DNA of 64,000 nucleotides, taken from contig CAZQFH010000012.1 of the NCBI GenBank assembly GCA_964592595.1, forward strand, positions 23,661 through 87,660, written 5' to 3'. Below are positions 8,732-16,713 of this stretch, one piece after another. Origin of the DNA: UBA5536 sp964592595. Lineage in GTDB: Bacteria; Bacteroidota; Bacteroidia; Bacteroidales; F082. Each line of letters opens with the position of its first letter. The first letter of the stretch is position 1. The position numbers and the translations under genes were made by a program. The notes under the pieces were generated by a model that saw only the letters and a program-made list of their open reading frames with translations, made no database searches and was not told the origin of the DNA.

Positions 8732-9565
8732 ATGAAAACTAAAATTTTTGGCCTTATGGCAATCCTGCTCGGAATGAGCATCGTTATGACTTCGTGTAAA
8801 AAAGATGATGATGAAGATCCGGCAATTCCGGCAACAATCCTCGATCTTATCTTATCAGCAGATAATGCTGTGGCTACAGTAACCTTTAGCGAAGCTGTTT
8901 ACAAAGCTGCCGACAAAACAGGTAACCTTGATGCAGCTGCATTTAGTGTTACTTTGACCGGTGGCACAGCAACGCTGGCCAATTTCACCGTTACCCACAC
9001 TGCCGGAACATCCGGTGCTACCATTAATCTTGAGCTCGATGGTATTGCAAACGGAAGCGAAGAACTAACTGTTGCTCCTGCCTCAGCTACAAGTATTTAT
9101 AATGGTGCTGGCGCAGCAATGCTTACAACAGAATCAAAAAAGGTGATGCTGAAAGAAATTGGTATTATTGGCCAATGGATTTCATCTGGCGCCAATGTAG
9201 CGCCGTTATTGATTGCAGCTGGTATTGATTCTATCTATGCAGATTTCAAAGTTGATCTTTCTTATCTTGTAGAAAGTTTTACAGCTGATGGTTCAAAGAC
9301 AACCCTTACTGGAACATACGTTCAAACCAAATCCTCCACAGGAAATATCTGGACGATAGTTGTTAACCAATCCAGTCCTTCCAGCCTCGTTTCCGAAGGC
9401 ATTTTTGAGGTGATGGCTACCGGTGGTGTGACTATGAAATATGAAATCGCTCAAACTGATCCAGAAATTCCGGGCGTTACACCTCCAACACCTGAGGGCG
9501 GTTTTGGAAGTACAAGCAGCGGCGCCTTTGGTGTGTTGAACGTTCAAACTTACGTGAAATACTAA
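8732..9565 (+). CDS. surface-exposed lipoprotein with Ig-like domain
   Basis: 277-aa lipoprotein. The leader (MKTKIFGLMAILLGMSIVMTSC) ends in a Bacteroidota-style lipobox with the lipidated Cys22. The following KKDDDED matches the lysine-plus-acidic lipoprotein export signal that sends lipoproteins to the outer face of the outer membrane in this phylum. After the acidic stretch comes a beta-rich region with SADNAVATVTFSEAVYKA, typical of bacterial Ig-like/SbsA-type domains, then an unrecognised 130-residue domain. The gene starts 35 bases after the acyl-CoA ligase and is closed by a hairpin terminator. A role in substrate binding at the cell surface is plausible but unproven. Confidence 0.7.
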   Translation: MKTKIFGLMAILLGMSIVMTSCKKDDDEDPAIPATILDLILSADNAVATVTFSEAVYKAADKTGNLDAAAFSVTLTGGTATLANFTVTHTAGTSGATINLELDGIANGSEELTVAPASATSIYNGAGAAMLTTESKKVMLKEIGIIGQWISSGANVAPLLIAAGIDSIYADFKVDLSYLVESFTADGSKTTLTGTYVQTKSSTGNIWTIVVNQSSPSSLVSEGIFEVMATGGVTMKYEIAQTDPEIPGVTPPTPEGGFGSTSSGAFGVLNVQTYVKY

Positions 9566-9576
9566 TTTCAAACCCT

Positions 9577-9612
9577 ACAACGACCGGCAAATTATTGTTG
9601 GTCGTTGTTTTC
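9577..9612 (+). terminator. intrinsic terminator after the lipoprotein gene
   Basis: A 9-bp perfect stem, ACAACGACC (9577-9585) with GGTCGTTGT (9600-9608), encloses a 14-base loop and is followed by TTTTCC. It separates the lipoprotein gene from the outer-membrane protein gene, splitting the block into at least two transcripts or causing partial read-through. Confidence 0.65.
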
Positions 9613-9668
9613 CTGTATCATCAAGCAGGTTTTAGTTCATTTGAAGAATAATTTTTAAGTACATATCC

Positions 9669-11252
9669 ATGAAAAAGTTTTTACTAAGCCTTTTAATTGT
9701 TCTTAGTTTACAGGGATTTCTTTTAGCACAGGCGCCCACAACGCATTTCATGAGCAAAGACATCCCCGAAAAAGCTGACAAAGAGTTTCAGTTTCTGGCC
9801 TTTTTCATCAATCAGGGAGTGAGTTCCAATTTTTATCCTACTAACGAGTTTTTGCGTGGACAGGTAGTTGGTCGCATGTTTGGACAAAACAGCACAATCA
9901 CTTCTGATACTGCACATTCCATGTATGTTGAACAGCGTATTGTTCCATTTTTTATCTACAAACCAAATTTATTTAATGGTAAAGCTATTCTAAGAGCCTC
10001 TTTCGAAATCGACTGGACATGGGGAGACGCTTCTTATGGAACAGGAGGAAATTTAGGTGGCGCGATTTCGGCCGACCAAGTAAACATTCAGACACAAAAT
10101 ATTGAAGTTGAATTACTTCCATGGAAAGGATGGGCCATAAATCTTGGCTTACAACGCATGTTTGATAGTCCTTATAATGCCTACCGTACACTTTTCGACA
10201 AAATGACCAATACCGGTTATAGGCTGGGTTTTTTTGGAACTGATGCTGTTGGCATCAGCATAAGAAGGGACAAGGATTTTGGTAAATATAAAGCAGGATT
10301 TTATAAATTTTATGAAAACGATATTTACAAAGATGATGATGTGAATATGTTTGAGCTGATGGCCGAAAGAAGTATCGCACCGCTATGGAATGTTGGCGTA
10401 TCCGTGAATTATGTCAGGGATCGCTCCGGAGGAAAAGGTGGTATTTCCATCTTAGGTCAAGGCCTTAATTCGTTGCTCAACGATTATATGGGAACCTTCA
10501 AATTCAAATTTGGCACTGATCCTTACAAGGCCGACATTTTTTGGGCTGGAACATTTTTTAGCCGTAATGCCGACATGATGGCCGATAGACTTTCACTTAC
10601 CGGTTTCTTTAATTATAATTTCGGCCGTGCCGATGTAAAACGTAATGGCGAGTTTGTGAAAGGCGCTGATATCGCTGGTTTTGCCGCAAACCTAAAAGCC
10701 ATCTATCGTTTTGGTCAAACGCCGGATGATCATTTCAAACTGGATCTCATCTACGCTTCAGGCGATGAAGATGGTTTAGCAGATCAAAAATACAGCGGCG
10801 TTATGACTGGAAACACCTGGGGTGCGCCAGGAGCCATATTTATCAGCTCAGGAACATTCCTGCTGATGCCGCATGGAAATGTCGTAAATCGCTACACACC
10901 AGCCATTGCCGACCTTTCGAATATGGGTTATGGCATGAGCTTTGCCAGTGCAACAGCTTCTAAAGGCTTGATTCCTTATCGCTTGATAGGTAAAGTAGGT
11001 GGTGGCTTCGCCATGAGTAATGTTGAACCACAGGCAGGTGGAAAAAACATAGGCACCGAAGCTAACTTTTCGCTTATTTACAATGTGGGCACTTACATGA
11101 GTATCGAATGGCACACCGCCTATCTGTGGCTGGGTGATTTTTATGATAGTGCCGACGATCGCTATGGATATCCTGTAAACGGGGGAACTTACGGGCAGCG
11201 ACCTATCGATCCCTGGACGACTTTTCTGGTTGTTAAATGGCTGATGTTTTAA
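9669..11252 (+). CDS. outer-membrane beta-barrel (porin-like) protein
   Basis: 527 aa with a signal peptide (MKKFLLSLLIVLSLQGFLLAQ) and a long series of amphipathic beta-strands (for example INLGLQRMF, YKAGFYKFY, TYMSIEWHTAYLWLGDF), ending in phenylalanine (VVKWLMF) as expected for BAM-inserted barrels. This resembles porin or alginate-export-type families, but no specific family motif was recognised. It starts about 60 bases after a terminator and 17 bases before an exported hydrolase gene, so those two are probably co-expressed. Likely role: passage of the substrate or product of the adjacent hydrolase across the outer membrane (inference). Confidence 0.7.
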   Translation: MKKFLLSLLIVLSLQGFLLAQAPTTHFMSKDIPEKADKEFQFLAFFINQGVSSNFYPTNEFLRGQVVGRMFGQNSTITSDTAHSMYVEQRIVPFFIYKPNLFNGKAILRASFEIDWTWGDASYGTGGNLGGAISADQVNIQTQNIEVELLPWKGWAINLGLQRMFDSPYNAYRTLFDKMTNTGYRLGFFGTDAVGISIRRDKDFGKYKAGFYKFYENDIYKDDDVNMFELMAERSIAPLWNVGVSVNYVRDRSGGKGGISILGQGLNSLLNDYMGTFKFKFGTDPYKADIFWAGTFFSRNADMMADRLSLTGFFNYNFGRADVKRNGEFVKGADIAGFAANLKAIYRFGQTPDDHFKLDLIYASGDEDGLADQKYSGVMTGNTWGAPGAIFISSGTFLLMPHGNVVNRYTPAIADLSNMGYGMSFASATASKGLIPYRLIGKVGGGFAMSNVEPQAGGKNIGTEANFSLIYNVGTYMSIEWHTAYLWLGDFYDSADDRYGYPVNGGTYGQRPIDPWTTFLVVKWLMF

Positions 11253-11269
11253 CTCAAAATCTGCATCTT

Positions 11270-12241
11270 ATGAAAAATTACAGCACTATACATCGTAACG
11301 TTTTAGCAGGATTTCTGCTTATGCTAAGCATCATGGCGTTCGGACAAATCAATCCCTATATGAAACTCCCGGAATACAATAATTTTGATGAAATTCCGTA
11401 CCCTTTTGAAGTGCATAAGGTTAAGCTAAACAATGCTATCGAGCTGGCTTATGTTGATGAAGGAAAAGGTGATGAAACCATCATTTTTATCCACGGATTA
11501 GGCAGTTACCTGCCGGCCTGGAAGAAAAATATCGCTGAACTGAGCAAAGATTACCGCTGCATCGCCATTGATTTACCTGGTTACGGAAAAAGTAGCAAAC
11601 TTCCGCATAGTGGAAAAATGAGCTTTTATGCTGAGGTAGTTATGCAGTTTGCTGAGGCTTTGAAACTCGAAAAGATTTACATTGCAGGTCATAGTATGGG
11701 CGGACAAATAGCGCTGGTAACTGCCCTCGCCTACCCCGATCTTTTGAAAGGCCTTATTCTGGCAGCACCTGCCGGATTTGAGTACTTTACGCCCGGACAA
11801 AAAGAATGGTTTAGAAATGTAATGACTGTAAACGGCGTGAAATTAACACCTGTCGAAGCCATTCAAACTAACCTGTATTATAACTTCTACAAAACCCCCG
11901 AAGATGCTGAATTTATGATCACCGACAGGATTGCCATGCGCACTGCAAGCGATTTTGAAGCCTATTGCTATGCTGTGGTGCAATCAGTAAATGGTATGGT
12001 GGACGAGCCTGTACTGGATCACCTGGGAAAAATTAAAACTCCAGTATTAATTGTCTTTGGCGAAAATGATAACCTGATACCAAATCGTTATCTAAATCCG
12101 GGTTTTACTAAAAAAATTGCTCAGACAGGTCATGCCAAACTACCCAACAGCACACTGGTTATGCTCCCAAAAACCGGGCATTTTCTGCAATTTGAAAATC
12201 CTGATGGCTTCAATAAAGCAGTAAAAGAATTCATTAAATGA
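11270..12241 (+). CDS. exported alpha/beta hydrolase
   Basis: 323-aa alpha/beta-fold hydrolase with an N-terminal signal (MKNYSTIHRNVLAGFLLMLSIMAFGQ). This start is preferred over an in-frame ATG at 11237 that lies inside the preceding gene. It has the oxyanion HGLGSYLPAW motif, the nucleophile elbow G-H-S-M-G-G, Asp in FGENDNLIP and His in KTGHFLQFE, so the triad is complete. The family includes esterases, lipases and C-C hydrolases. With a porin-like barrel upstream and an acid symporter plus acyl-CoA ligase in the same block, ester hydrolysis in the periplasm or at the surface is the simplest reading. A terminator follows. Confidence 0.82.
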   Translation: MKNYSTIHRNVLAGFLLMLSIMAFGQINPYMKLPEYNNFDEIPYPFEVHKVKLNNAIELAYVDEGKGDETIIFIHGLGSYLPAWKKNIAELSKDYRCIAIDLPGYGKSSKLPHSGKMSFYAEVVMQFAEALKLEKIYIAGHSMGGQIALVTALAYPDLLKGLILAAPAGFEYFTPGQKEWFRNVMTVNGVKLTPVEAIQTNLYYNFYKTPEDAEFMITDRIAMRTASDFEAYCYAVVQSVNGMVDEPVLDHLGKIKTPVLIVFGENDNLIPNRYLNPGFTKKIAQTGHAKLPNSTLVMLPKTGHFLQFENPDGFNKAVKEFIK

Positions 12242-12268
12242 TACAATGGTGATTTTTTATTGGTGATG

Positions 12269-12299
12269 AAAAGGCAGTTGTTAAGGCTGCCTTTTTTTA
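12269..12299 (+). terminator. intrinsic terminator after the hydrolase gene
   Basis: AAGGCAG (12271-12277) pairs with CTGCCTT (12287-12293) around a 9-base loop and is followed by a T tract. It marks the end of the 2687-12241 block. Confidence 0.7.
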
Positions 12300-12367
12300 T
12301 TGATACGTTTGTTCTTATTCTTCATAACTTTTCAAGCTTATTCTAATAATCCTTTTCGCAAAAACCT

Positions 12368-12375
12368 TACTTTTG
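12368..12375 (+). promoter_or_regulatory. candidate -7 box (TACTTTTG) for lgt
   Basis: TACTTTTG matches TAnnTTTG and lies 20 bases before the ATG at 12396. This supports that start over an upstream in-frame ATG at 12300. No clear -33 element was seen. Confidence 0.4.
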
Positions 12376-12395
12376 AATCCTTATCAAACAACAGT

Positions 12396-13550
12396 ATGTA
12401 TCCCAGAATAAGCGATTTTATCAATGATGTTTTTGGCACTCAATATGAATGGCCCATTATGAGTTATGGGTTTTTTCTTTCCCTGGCTTTTCTCCTGGCT
12501 GCTTTTGTGGTGCGTTCGGAGCTTAAACGAAAAGAGCGGCAAGGTTTAATTCATGCCAGAACGATTGAGTCAAAACCCGAAGAAACTAACTGGCTTGAGT
12601 TTTTTCTAAATCTCGCAATTGGATTTATCCTTGCTTACAAAATCATGTTTATTCTTTTTAATTATTCCCTGTTTCAGGAAGACCCGCAAGCGGTTTTACT
12701 TTCGTTAAAAGGATATTGGCTTGCCGGAATTATTGGCGCTGCAATCATGGGTTTTATGAACCTGAAACAACAGAAAAAACAAAATAGTAAGCATGAAATC
12801 AACGTAATACAACCCTATCAACAAACCGCAAGCCTGATATTAATTGCAGCAGTAAGTGGTATCATTGGTGCCAAAATTTTTCACCAACTCGAGAATTGGG
12901 ACACTTTTGTCAAAGATCCTGTTGCTGAACTCCTATCATTCGATGGGCTTACCTTTTATGGTGGTCTCATTACGGCTGCCTTTTTTGTGGCTTGGTTTGG
13001 TGAAAAACAAAAAATTAACTGGCGGCACATGGGCGATGTGGTAGCTCCGGCACTGATTTTGGCCTATGGTGTCGGTCGTATCGGATGTCAGGTAGCAGGC
13101 GACGGCGACTGGGGCATTGTCAATACTGCTCCCATGCCGGAATGGCTTTCTTTTCTCCCTCAATGGGTCTGGACTTACGACTATCCAAACAATGTTTTGG
13201 GGCAAGGCATTCCTATTCCGGGATGTGAAGGGCAATATTGTTTTCGGTTGGCCACAACTGTTTTCCCAACACCAATCTATGAAACGAGTATGAGTTTGAT
13301 CATTTTTGCGGTTTTGTTGCTACTCAGAAAAATTGTCCGCATTCCGGGGCAACTTTTTGCTATTTATCTTGTGTTCAATGGTATTGAACGAGGCCTTATT
13401 GAACAAATCAGGGTGAATAATCTGATGCATTTTCTTGGTATGGAAATCACTCAGGCACAGCTAATTTCAACAATTCTTATTGGATTGGGTCTCGTACTGT
13501 TTTGCTACTTTCAATTTTTCTCACCCCAAATAAAACGAACTTATGCCTGA
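12396..13550 (+). CDS. lgt: prolipoprotein diacylglyceryl transferase (Lgt family)
   Basis: Polytopic inner-membrane enzyme that transfers diacylglycerol from phosphatidylglycerol to the lipobox cysteine of prelipoproteins. About 384 aa from the ATG at 12396, longer than the roughly 290 aa of E. coli Lgt. The family signature region is readable as YGVGRIGCQVAGDGDWG, preceded by TFYGGLI and followed by FPTPIYE and ERGLIEQIRVN. The Asn that follows GRxG in classical Lgt is a Cys here, and the E. coli FHGG motif is FYGG. The arginines of GR and EQIR are kept. The stop overlaps the phosphatase start by eight bases. A second canonical lgt elsewhere in the genome is possible. Confidence 0.8.
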   Translation: MYPRISDFINDVFGTQYEWPIMSYGFFLSLAFLLAAFVVRSELKRKERQGLIHARTIESKPEETNWLEFFLNLAIGFILAYKIMFILFNYSLFQEDPQAVLLSLKGYWLAGIIGAAIMGFMNLKQQKKQNSKHEINVIQPYQQTASLILIAAVSGIIGAKIFHQLENWDTFVKDPVAELLSFDGLTFYGGLITAAFFVAWFGEKQKINWRHMGDVVAPALILAYGVGRIGCQVAGDGDWGIVNTAPMPEWLSFLPQWVWTYDYPNNVLGQGIPIPGCEGQYCFRLATTVFPTPIYETSMSLIIFAVLLLLRKIVRIPGQLFAIYLVFNGIERGLIEQIRVNNLMHFLGMEITQAQLISTILIGLGLVLFCYFQFFSPQIKRTYA

Positions 13551-14331
13551 ATATAAACAGCTCACAGAAAAGGTTACAGAGATAGCAAAAATTGCCGGAA
13601 CCTTCATCAATGAGCAATCTCAGCATTTTTCCGCTGAAATGACTGAGCAAAAAGGGCTGCACGATTTGGTTTCCTATGTTGATCGCACAGCCGAAGAAAT
13701 GATTTTGAATGCTTTGACCCACTTGCTCCCCGAAGCTGGTTTTATAGCAGAGGAAAGCGGAACAAAAAAAGCTGCTGAATTTAACTGGATTGTTGATCCG
13801 CTGGATGGCACCACAAACTTTGTACATGGCGTACCGATTTATTCGGTTAGCATTGCTTTGATGCAAAACGAACAAATTGTGCTGGGTGTAGTTTATGAAA
13901 TCAGTCGCGACGAATGCTTTTATGCCTGGAAGGATAGCCCAGCCTGGCTGAATGGTGAAAACATCAGAGTGAGCAGCACGCAAAACCTTACCGATAGCCT
14001 GATTGCCACCGGATTTCCTTACAACGATTTTTCGCGCATGACAGGCTATCTTCAACTATTTGACGATTTGATGCGCAACAGCAGGGGATTGAGACGGCTT
14101 GGATCTGCAGCTGTTGATTTGGCCTATGTGGCTTGCGGCCGATTTGAGGCTTTTTATGAATACGGATTAAACCCCTGGGATGTGGCTGCCGGTTCATTTA
14201 TCGTGGAACAAGCAGGTGGTGAGGTCGCTGATTTTTTACATGATAAAAATTGGCTTTTTGGAGGGGAAATATGCGCAAGCAACAAGCATACGCACAATGA
14301 ATTGATGGATAAAATAAAGCAGTATTTATAG
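13543..14331 (+). CDS. inositol monophosphatase family protein (SuhB-like)
   Basis: 262-aa Mg-dependent Li-sensitive-type phosphatase. The metal ligands are visible: E-E-S-G about 67-70, the D-P-L-D-G-T-T-N motif about 85-92, and W-D-V-A-A-G near residue 212. Length and motif order match bacterial SuhB/IMPase (about 265 aa). Substrates in the family include inositol phosphates and 3'-phosphoadenosine phosphates; CysQ-type activity cannot be excluded. It overlaps the lgt stop and so is translationally coupled to it. It converges with hsdM across a 54-base gap that shows no obvious terminator. Confidence 0.85.
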   Translation: MPEYKQLTEKVTEIAKIAGTFINEQSQHFSAEMTEQKGLHDLVSYVDRTAEEMILNALTHLLPEAGFIAEESGTKKAAEFNWIVDPLDGTTNFVHGVPIYSVSIALMQNEQIVLGVVYEISRDECFYAWKDSPAWLNGENIRVSSTQNLTDSLIATGFPYNDFSRMTGYLQLFDDLMRNSRGLRRLGSAAVDLAYVACGRFEAFYEYGLNPWDVAAGSFIVEQAGGEVADFLHDKNWLFGGEICASNKHTHNELMDKIKQYL

Positions 14332-14385
14332 CAAATTCTGGTTGCTTTGCCTCATCAAAAAACATGTCCAAAATAGTATTGAACA

Positions 14386-16005
14386 CTAAATCGGTGGAAG
14401 GCCTAATTCTGCCAAATATTGATTATGCTTTTCAGTATTAGTGGCTATTTTTTCATTTATTGCTGATAGTTTTTTATTTACCTCAAACAAATCAACTTTT
14501 ACTTCCTCAACAGATGTACTGACATACCTCGAGATATTTAAATTATATCCATTTTTTTCAATCTCTTCCATAGAGACTTTACGAGAGTAGCGTTCGATCT
14601 CCTGGCGGTACTTATAGGTTTCTACAATGCTTTTGATGTTGTCTTCATTCAAAGAGTTTTGTCGTTTTCCTTTCACGAAATGCTTACTGGCATTGATAAA
14701 CATGACATCATCTTCTTTCTTGCATTTTTTTAAAACCAAAATACAAACCGGAATACCTGTGGAATAAAATAAGTTTGAAGGCAAGCCAATCACTGTATCA
14801 ATATGGTTGTCTTTGAGTAGTTTGGTTCTGATGCGTTCTTCTGCTCCACCACGGAATAAAACGCCATGAGGTAGAATAATGGCCATTGTTCCTTCTTTGG
14901 CCAGGAAATGGAAGCCATGCAATAAAAAAGCAAAATCCGCTGCTGATTTTGGAGCTAAGCCATAACTTTTGAAGCGAAAATCTTCTCCCATAGCTTCATT
15001 AGGTTCCCAACGCAAGCTAAAAGGCGGATTGGCTACAATGGCATCAAATTCTGTTTTCTTGGATGGGTTCATCTCATTTAAGATGTCCCAGTGATTTTTT
15101 AAGGTGTCTCCGTGATAAATTTCAAACTCGGTGTCTTTCATACCATGCAAAAGCATGTTCATACGTGCCAGGTTGTAGGTTGTGATGTTGTTTTCCTGAC
15201 CATAGATTTTACCTATCGTTCCTTTGTTGTCGGTTTGCTCTTTTAATTGCGTTCTAACATTCAAGAGCAATGAACCCGAACCACAGGCAAAATCCAATAC
15301 TTTGTCCAGTTTTTGTTTTGGACCCGTTGATGGGTCTTGGCTATCGAGCGTTACGATCTTGGAAAGAATGGTTGAAATTTCTTGAGGTGTATAAAACTCA
15401 CCTGCTTTTTTGCCTGAACCTGCTGCAAACTGACCAATCAAATATTCATAAGCATCACCAAGCGTATCGGTATCGGTAGAGAACTCTGCTATACCTTCCG
15501 AAATCTTTTGCATGATGGTGCAGAGCTTTTTATTTCGGTCGGCTGGTGTTCTCCCTAACTTTTCTGAATTCAGGTTAATCTCGGAAAACAAGCCTTGAAA
15601 CGAATGGTCAAAAGATTCGTTTTCAATGTAGCGAAAACCTTCTTCTAAAGTGATGAGCAAATCAGGGCTTTGCGTTCTTGCCAGTTCGGTGATGTTGCTC
15701 CACAAATGTTCAGGCTTGATAATATAATGCACCTTTCTACGCATCTGGGCTTCGTAAGCTGGGACATCCGGTTCATTTACTTCGTACCAATTAGCTAGCG
15801 GCGCAATATATGTGTCCCCTTCCTGAACTGGATAATCACGACCCAATTCTTTTTTTGCAGCTTCTTCGTAATTTGCTGATAGATAGCGCAAAAACAAAAA
15901 CGAGAGCATATAATCACGGAACGAATCCGCATTCATGGCACCGCGCAGGTTGTCGGCTATGGCCCAAAGGGTTTTTCCGAGTTGTTGTTGGTCTTTTTGG
16001 GTCAT
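14386..16005 (-). CDS. hsdM: type I restriction-modification DNA methyltransferase subunit
   Basis: 539-aa HsdM, the N6-adenine methyltransferase subunit of a type I RM complex. The N-terminal HsdM helical domain (KTLWAIADNLRG, AMNADSFRDYMLSFLFLRYLS) occupies about 1-160. Motif I for AdoMet, DFACGSGSLLLN, lies near residue 238, and the catalytic motif IV N-P-P-F near 325; both are intact. It is the last gene of the operon; its ATG overlaps the stop of the REP-associated transposase gene (ATGA), so its translation appears coupled to that gene instead of directly to hsdS. Length matches the family. Confidence 0.93.
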   Translation of the reverse strand: MTQKDQQQLGKTLWAIADNLRGAMNADSFRDYMLSFLFLRYLSANYEEAAKKELGRDYPVQEGDTYIAPLANWYEVNEPDVPAYEAQMRRKVHYIIKPEHLWSNITELARTQSPDLLITLEEGFRYIENESFDHSFQGLFSEINLNSEKLGRTPADRNKKLCTIMQKISEGIAEFSTDTDTLGDAYEYLIGQFAAGSGKKAGEFYTPQEISTILSKIVTLDSQDPSTGPKQKLDKVLDFACGSGSLLLNVRTQLKEQTDNKGTIGKIYGQENNITTYNLARMNMLLHGMKDTEFEIYHGDTLKNHWDILNEMNPSKKTEFDAIVANPPFSLRWEPNEAMGEDFRFKSYGLAPKSAADFAFLLHGFHFLAKEGTMAIILPHGVLFRGGAEERIRTKLLKDNHIDTVIGLPSNLFYSTGIPVCILVLKKCKKEDDVMFINASKHFVKGKRQNSLNEDNIKSIVETYKYRQEIERYSRKVSMEEIEKNGYNLNISRYVSTSVEEVKVDLFEVNKKLSAINEKIATNTEKHNQYLAELGLPPI

Positions 16006-16658
16006 TGTGCTGAATTGTAAAATTTATCATCTCGCCAGTTGGCAGGATTGTTTATAATGTATTTTGATATTTTTTGATAGGATTGGTCATCACGAATAAT
16101 GTGGTCGTGAAATCGTGTTTGCCATTGAAATTCTAAACCTAACCGGTTGGCATCTTTGGTAACGGCAGATTTATAGGAACCCAGAATCGACGAAATGGAA
16201 TTTTTGCCAATATTCTGAAACCGTTGTTGGCCAATGGTTTTGGGCGATGGGGGCGTTTGGTCGGGCGATGGGGGCGTTTGTAGAGACAGGGCATGCCCTG
16301 TCTCTACGTCACCCACGTCACCCACGTCACCCACGTCACCCACGTTATCCACGTCACCCACGTTTTCCGCGTTATCGGCATCTCCATTATCGTTGATTAT
16401 GATAATTCCATGAATATGGTTTGGCATGACCACAAACGCCCCCAATTCTACGTTTTGGGCATGATGGGGTATTTGATGCCATAAAATATCGGCAATGATT
16501 CCCACCTGCGACAATTGCATTTTCCTATTTACAATTTCGCCAAAATAATGTTTCCGGTTTTGGGTGCAGATGGTAACGAAATACGCCCCCGCCCATCGGT
16601 AATCCCAATTTTGCAAACGGGTGGAGGCAATGCGGTATTTGTTTTTGTATTTGTCCAT
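16002..16658 (-). CDS. REP-associated tyrosine transposase (RAYT, IS200-like Y1 HUH)
   Basis: 218-aa Y1 HUH transposase from the ATG at 16658 (a start at 16706 would add a leader encoded by REP repeats). It opens MDKYKNKYRIASTRLQNWDY and reads Y-F-V-T-I-C-T-Q-N-R, both typical of TnpA-REP proteins. The HUH motif is M-P-N-H-I-H-G, and the candidate catalytic Tyr is in SYQKISKYIINNP. A Val-Gly-Asp/Thr-Pro-Pro-Ser-Pro repeat insert of about 45 residues interrupts the domain between the HUH motif and the C-terminal helix; it is encoded by a REP palindrome and a 9-bp tandem repeat. It sits between hsdS and hsdM on the same strand, with its stop overlapping the hsdM start. Confidence 0.85.
   Translation of the reverse strand: MDKYKNKYRIASTRLQNWDYRWAGAYFVTICTQNRKHYFGEIVNRKMQLSQVGIIADILWHQIPHHAQNVELGAFVVMPNHIHGIIIINDNGDADNAENVGDVDNVGDVGDVGDVGDVETGHALSLQTPPSPDQTPPSPKTIGQQRFQNIGKNSISSILGSYKSAVTKDANRLGLEFQWQTRFHDHIIRDDQSYQKISKYIINNPANWRDDKFYNSAQ
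16243..16280. repeat. 18-bp direct repeat inside the RAYT gene
   Basis: The 18-base unit GGGCGATGGGGGCGTTTG occurs twice (16243-16260 and 16263-16280), encoding Thr-Pro-Pro-Ser-Pro repeats on the minus strand. It abuts the perfect palindrome that follows. Confidence 0.7.
16280..16307. repeat. perfect 28-bp REP-like palindrome
   Basis: The half-site GTAGAGACAGGGCA is followed by its exact reverse complement, centred on GGGCATGCCC. It is in frame within the RAYT gene, encoding part of ETGHALSLQT. Palindromes with this GAGACAGGGCATGCC core are the kind of REP element that RAYT proteins are thought to mobilise. Confidence 0.85.
16308..16379. repeat. 9-bp tandem repeat (GTCACCCAC), about 8 units
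   Basis: Five exact GTCACCCAC units (four contiguous at 16308-16343, one at 16353-16361) and three diverged units (GTTATCCAC, GTTTTCCGC, GTTATCGGC) run without a break. On the minus strand they encode the Val-Gly-Asp repeat of the RAYT protein, so the frame is preserved at any copy number. Confidence 0.9.
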
Positions 16659-16666
16659 GTTTTGAA

Positions 16667-16713
16667 TATTGAGACAAGGCATGCCATTATTATTGAGACA
16701 GGGCATGCCCTGT
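16667..16713. repeat. REP-like direct repeats and palindrome at the hsdS/RAYT junction
   Basis: TATTGAGACAAGGCATGCC (16667-16685) and TATTGAGACAGGGCATGCC (16691-16709) differ by one base. The second continues into a 16-bp perfect palindrome, ACAGGGCA plus its complement (16698-16713). The core is the same as in the 16280-16307 element. The last residues of HsdS (HTGHALSQ) and the region before the RAYT start are encoded by these repeats. Confidence 0.8.

Noticed and set aside
2687..12241. OleABCD-type olefin biosynthesis cluster (KAS III-like, hydrolase, ligase, SDR together)
   Set aside because: The SDR is a 247-aa FabG type, not the extended OleD type; the hydrolase is exported and 8 kb from the KAS-like gene; the KAS-like enzyme lacks the His/Asn retained in OleA; and a symporter, thiolase and porin are interspersed.
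16308..16379. CRISPR array
   Set aside because: Nine-base contiguous units without spacers, inside a coding sequence; no cas gene in the window.
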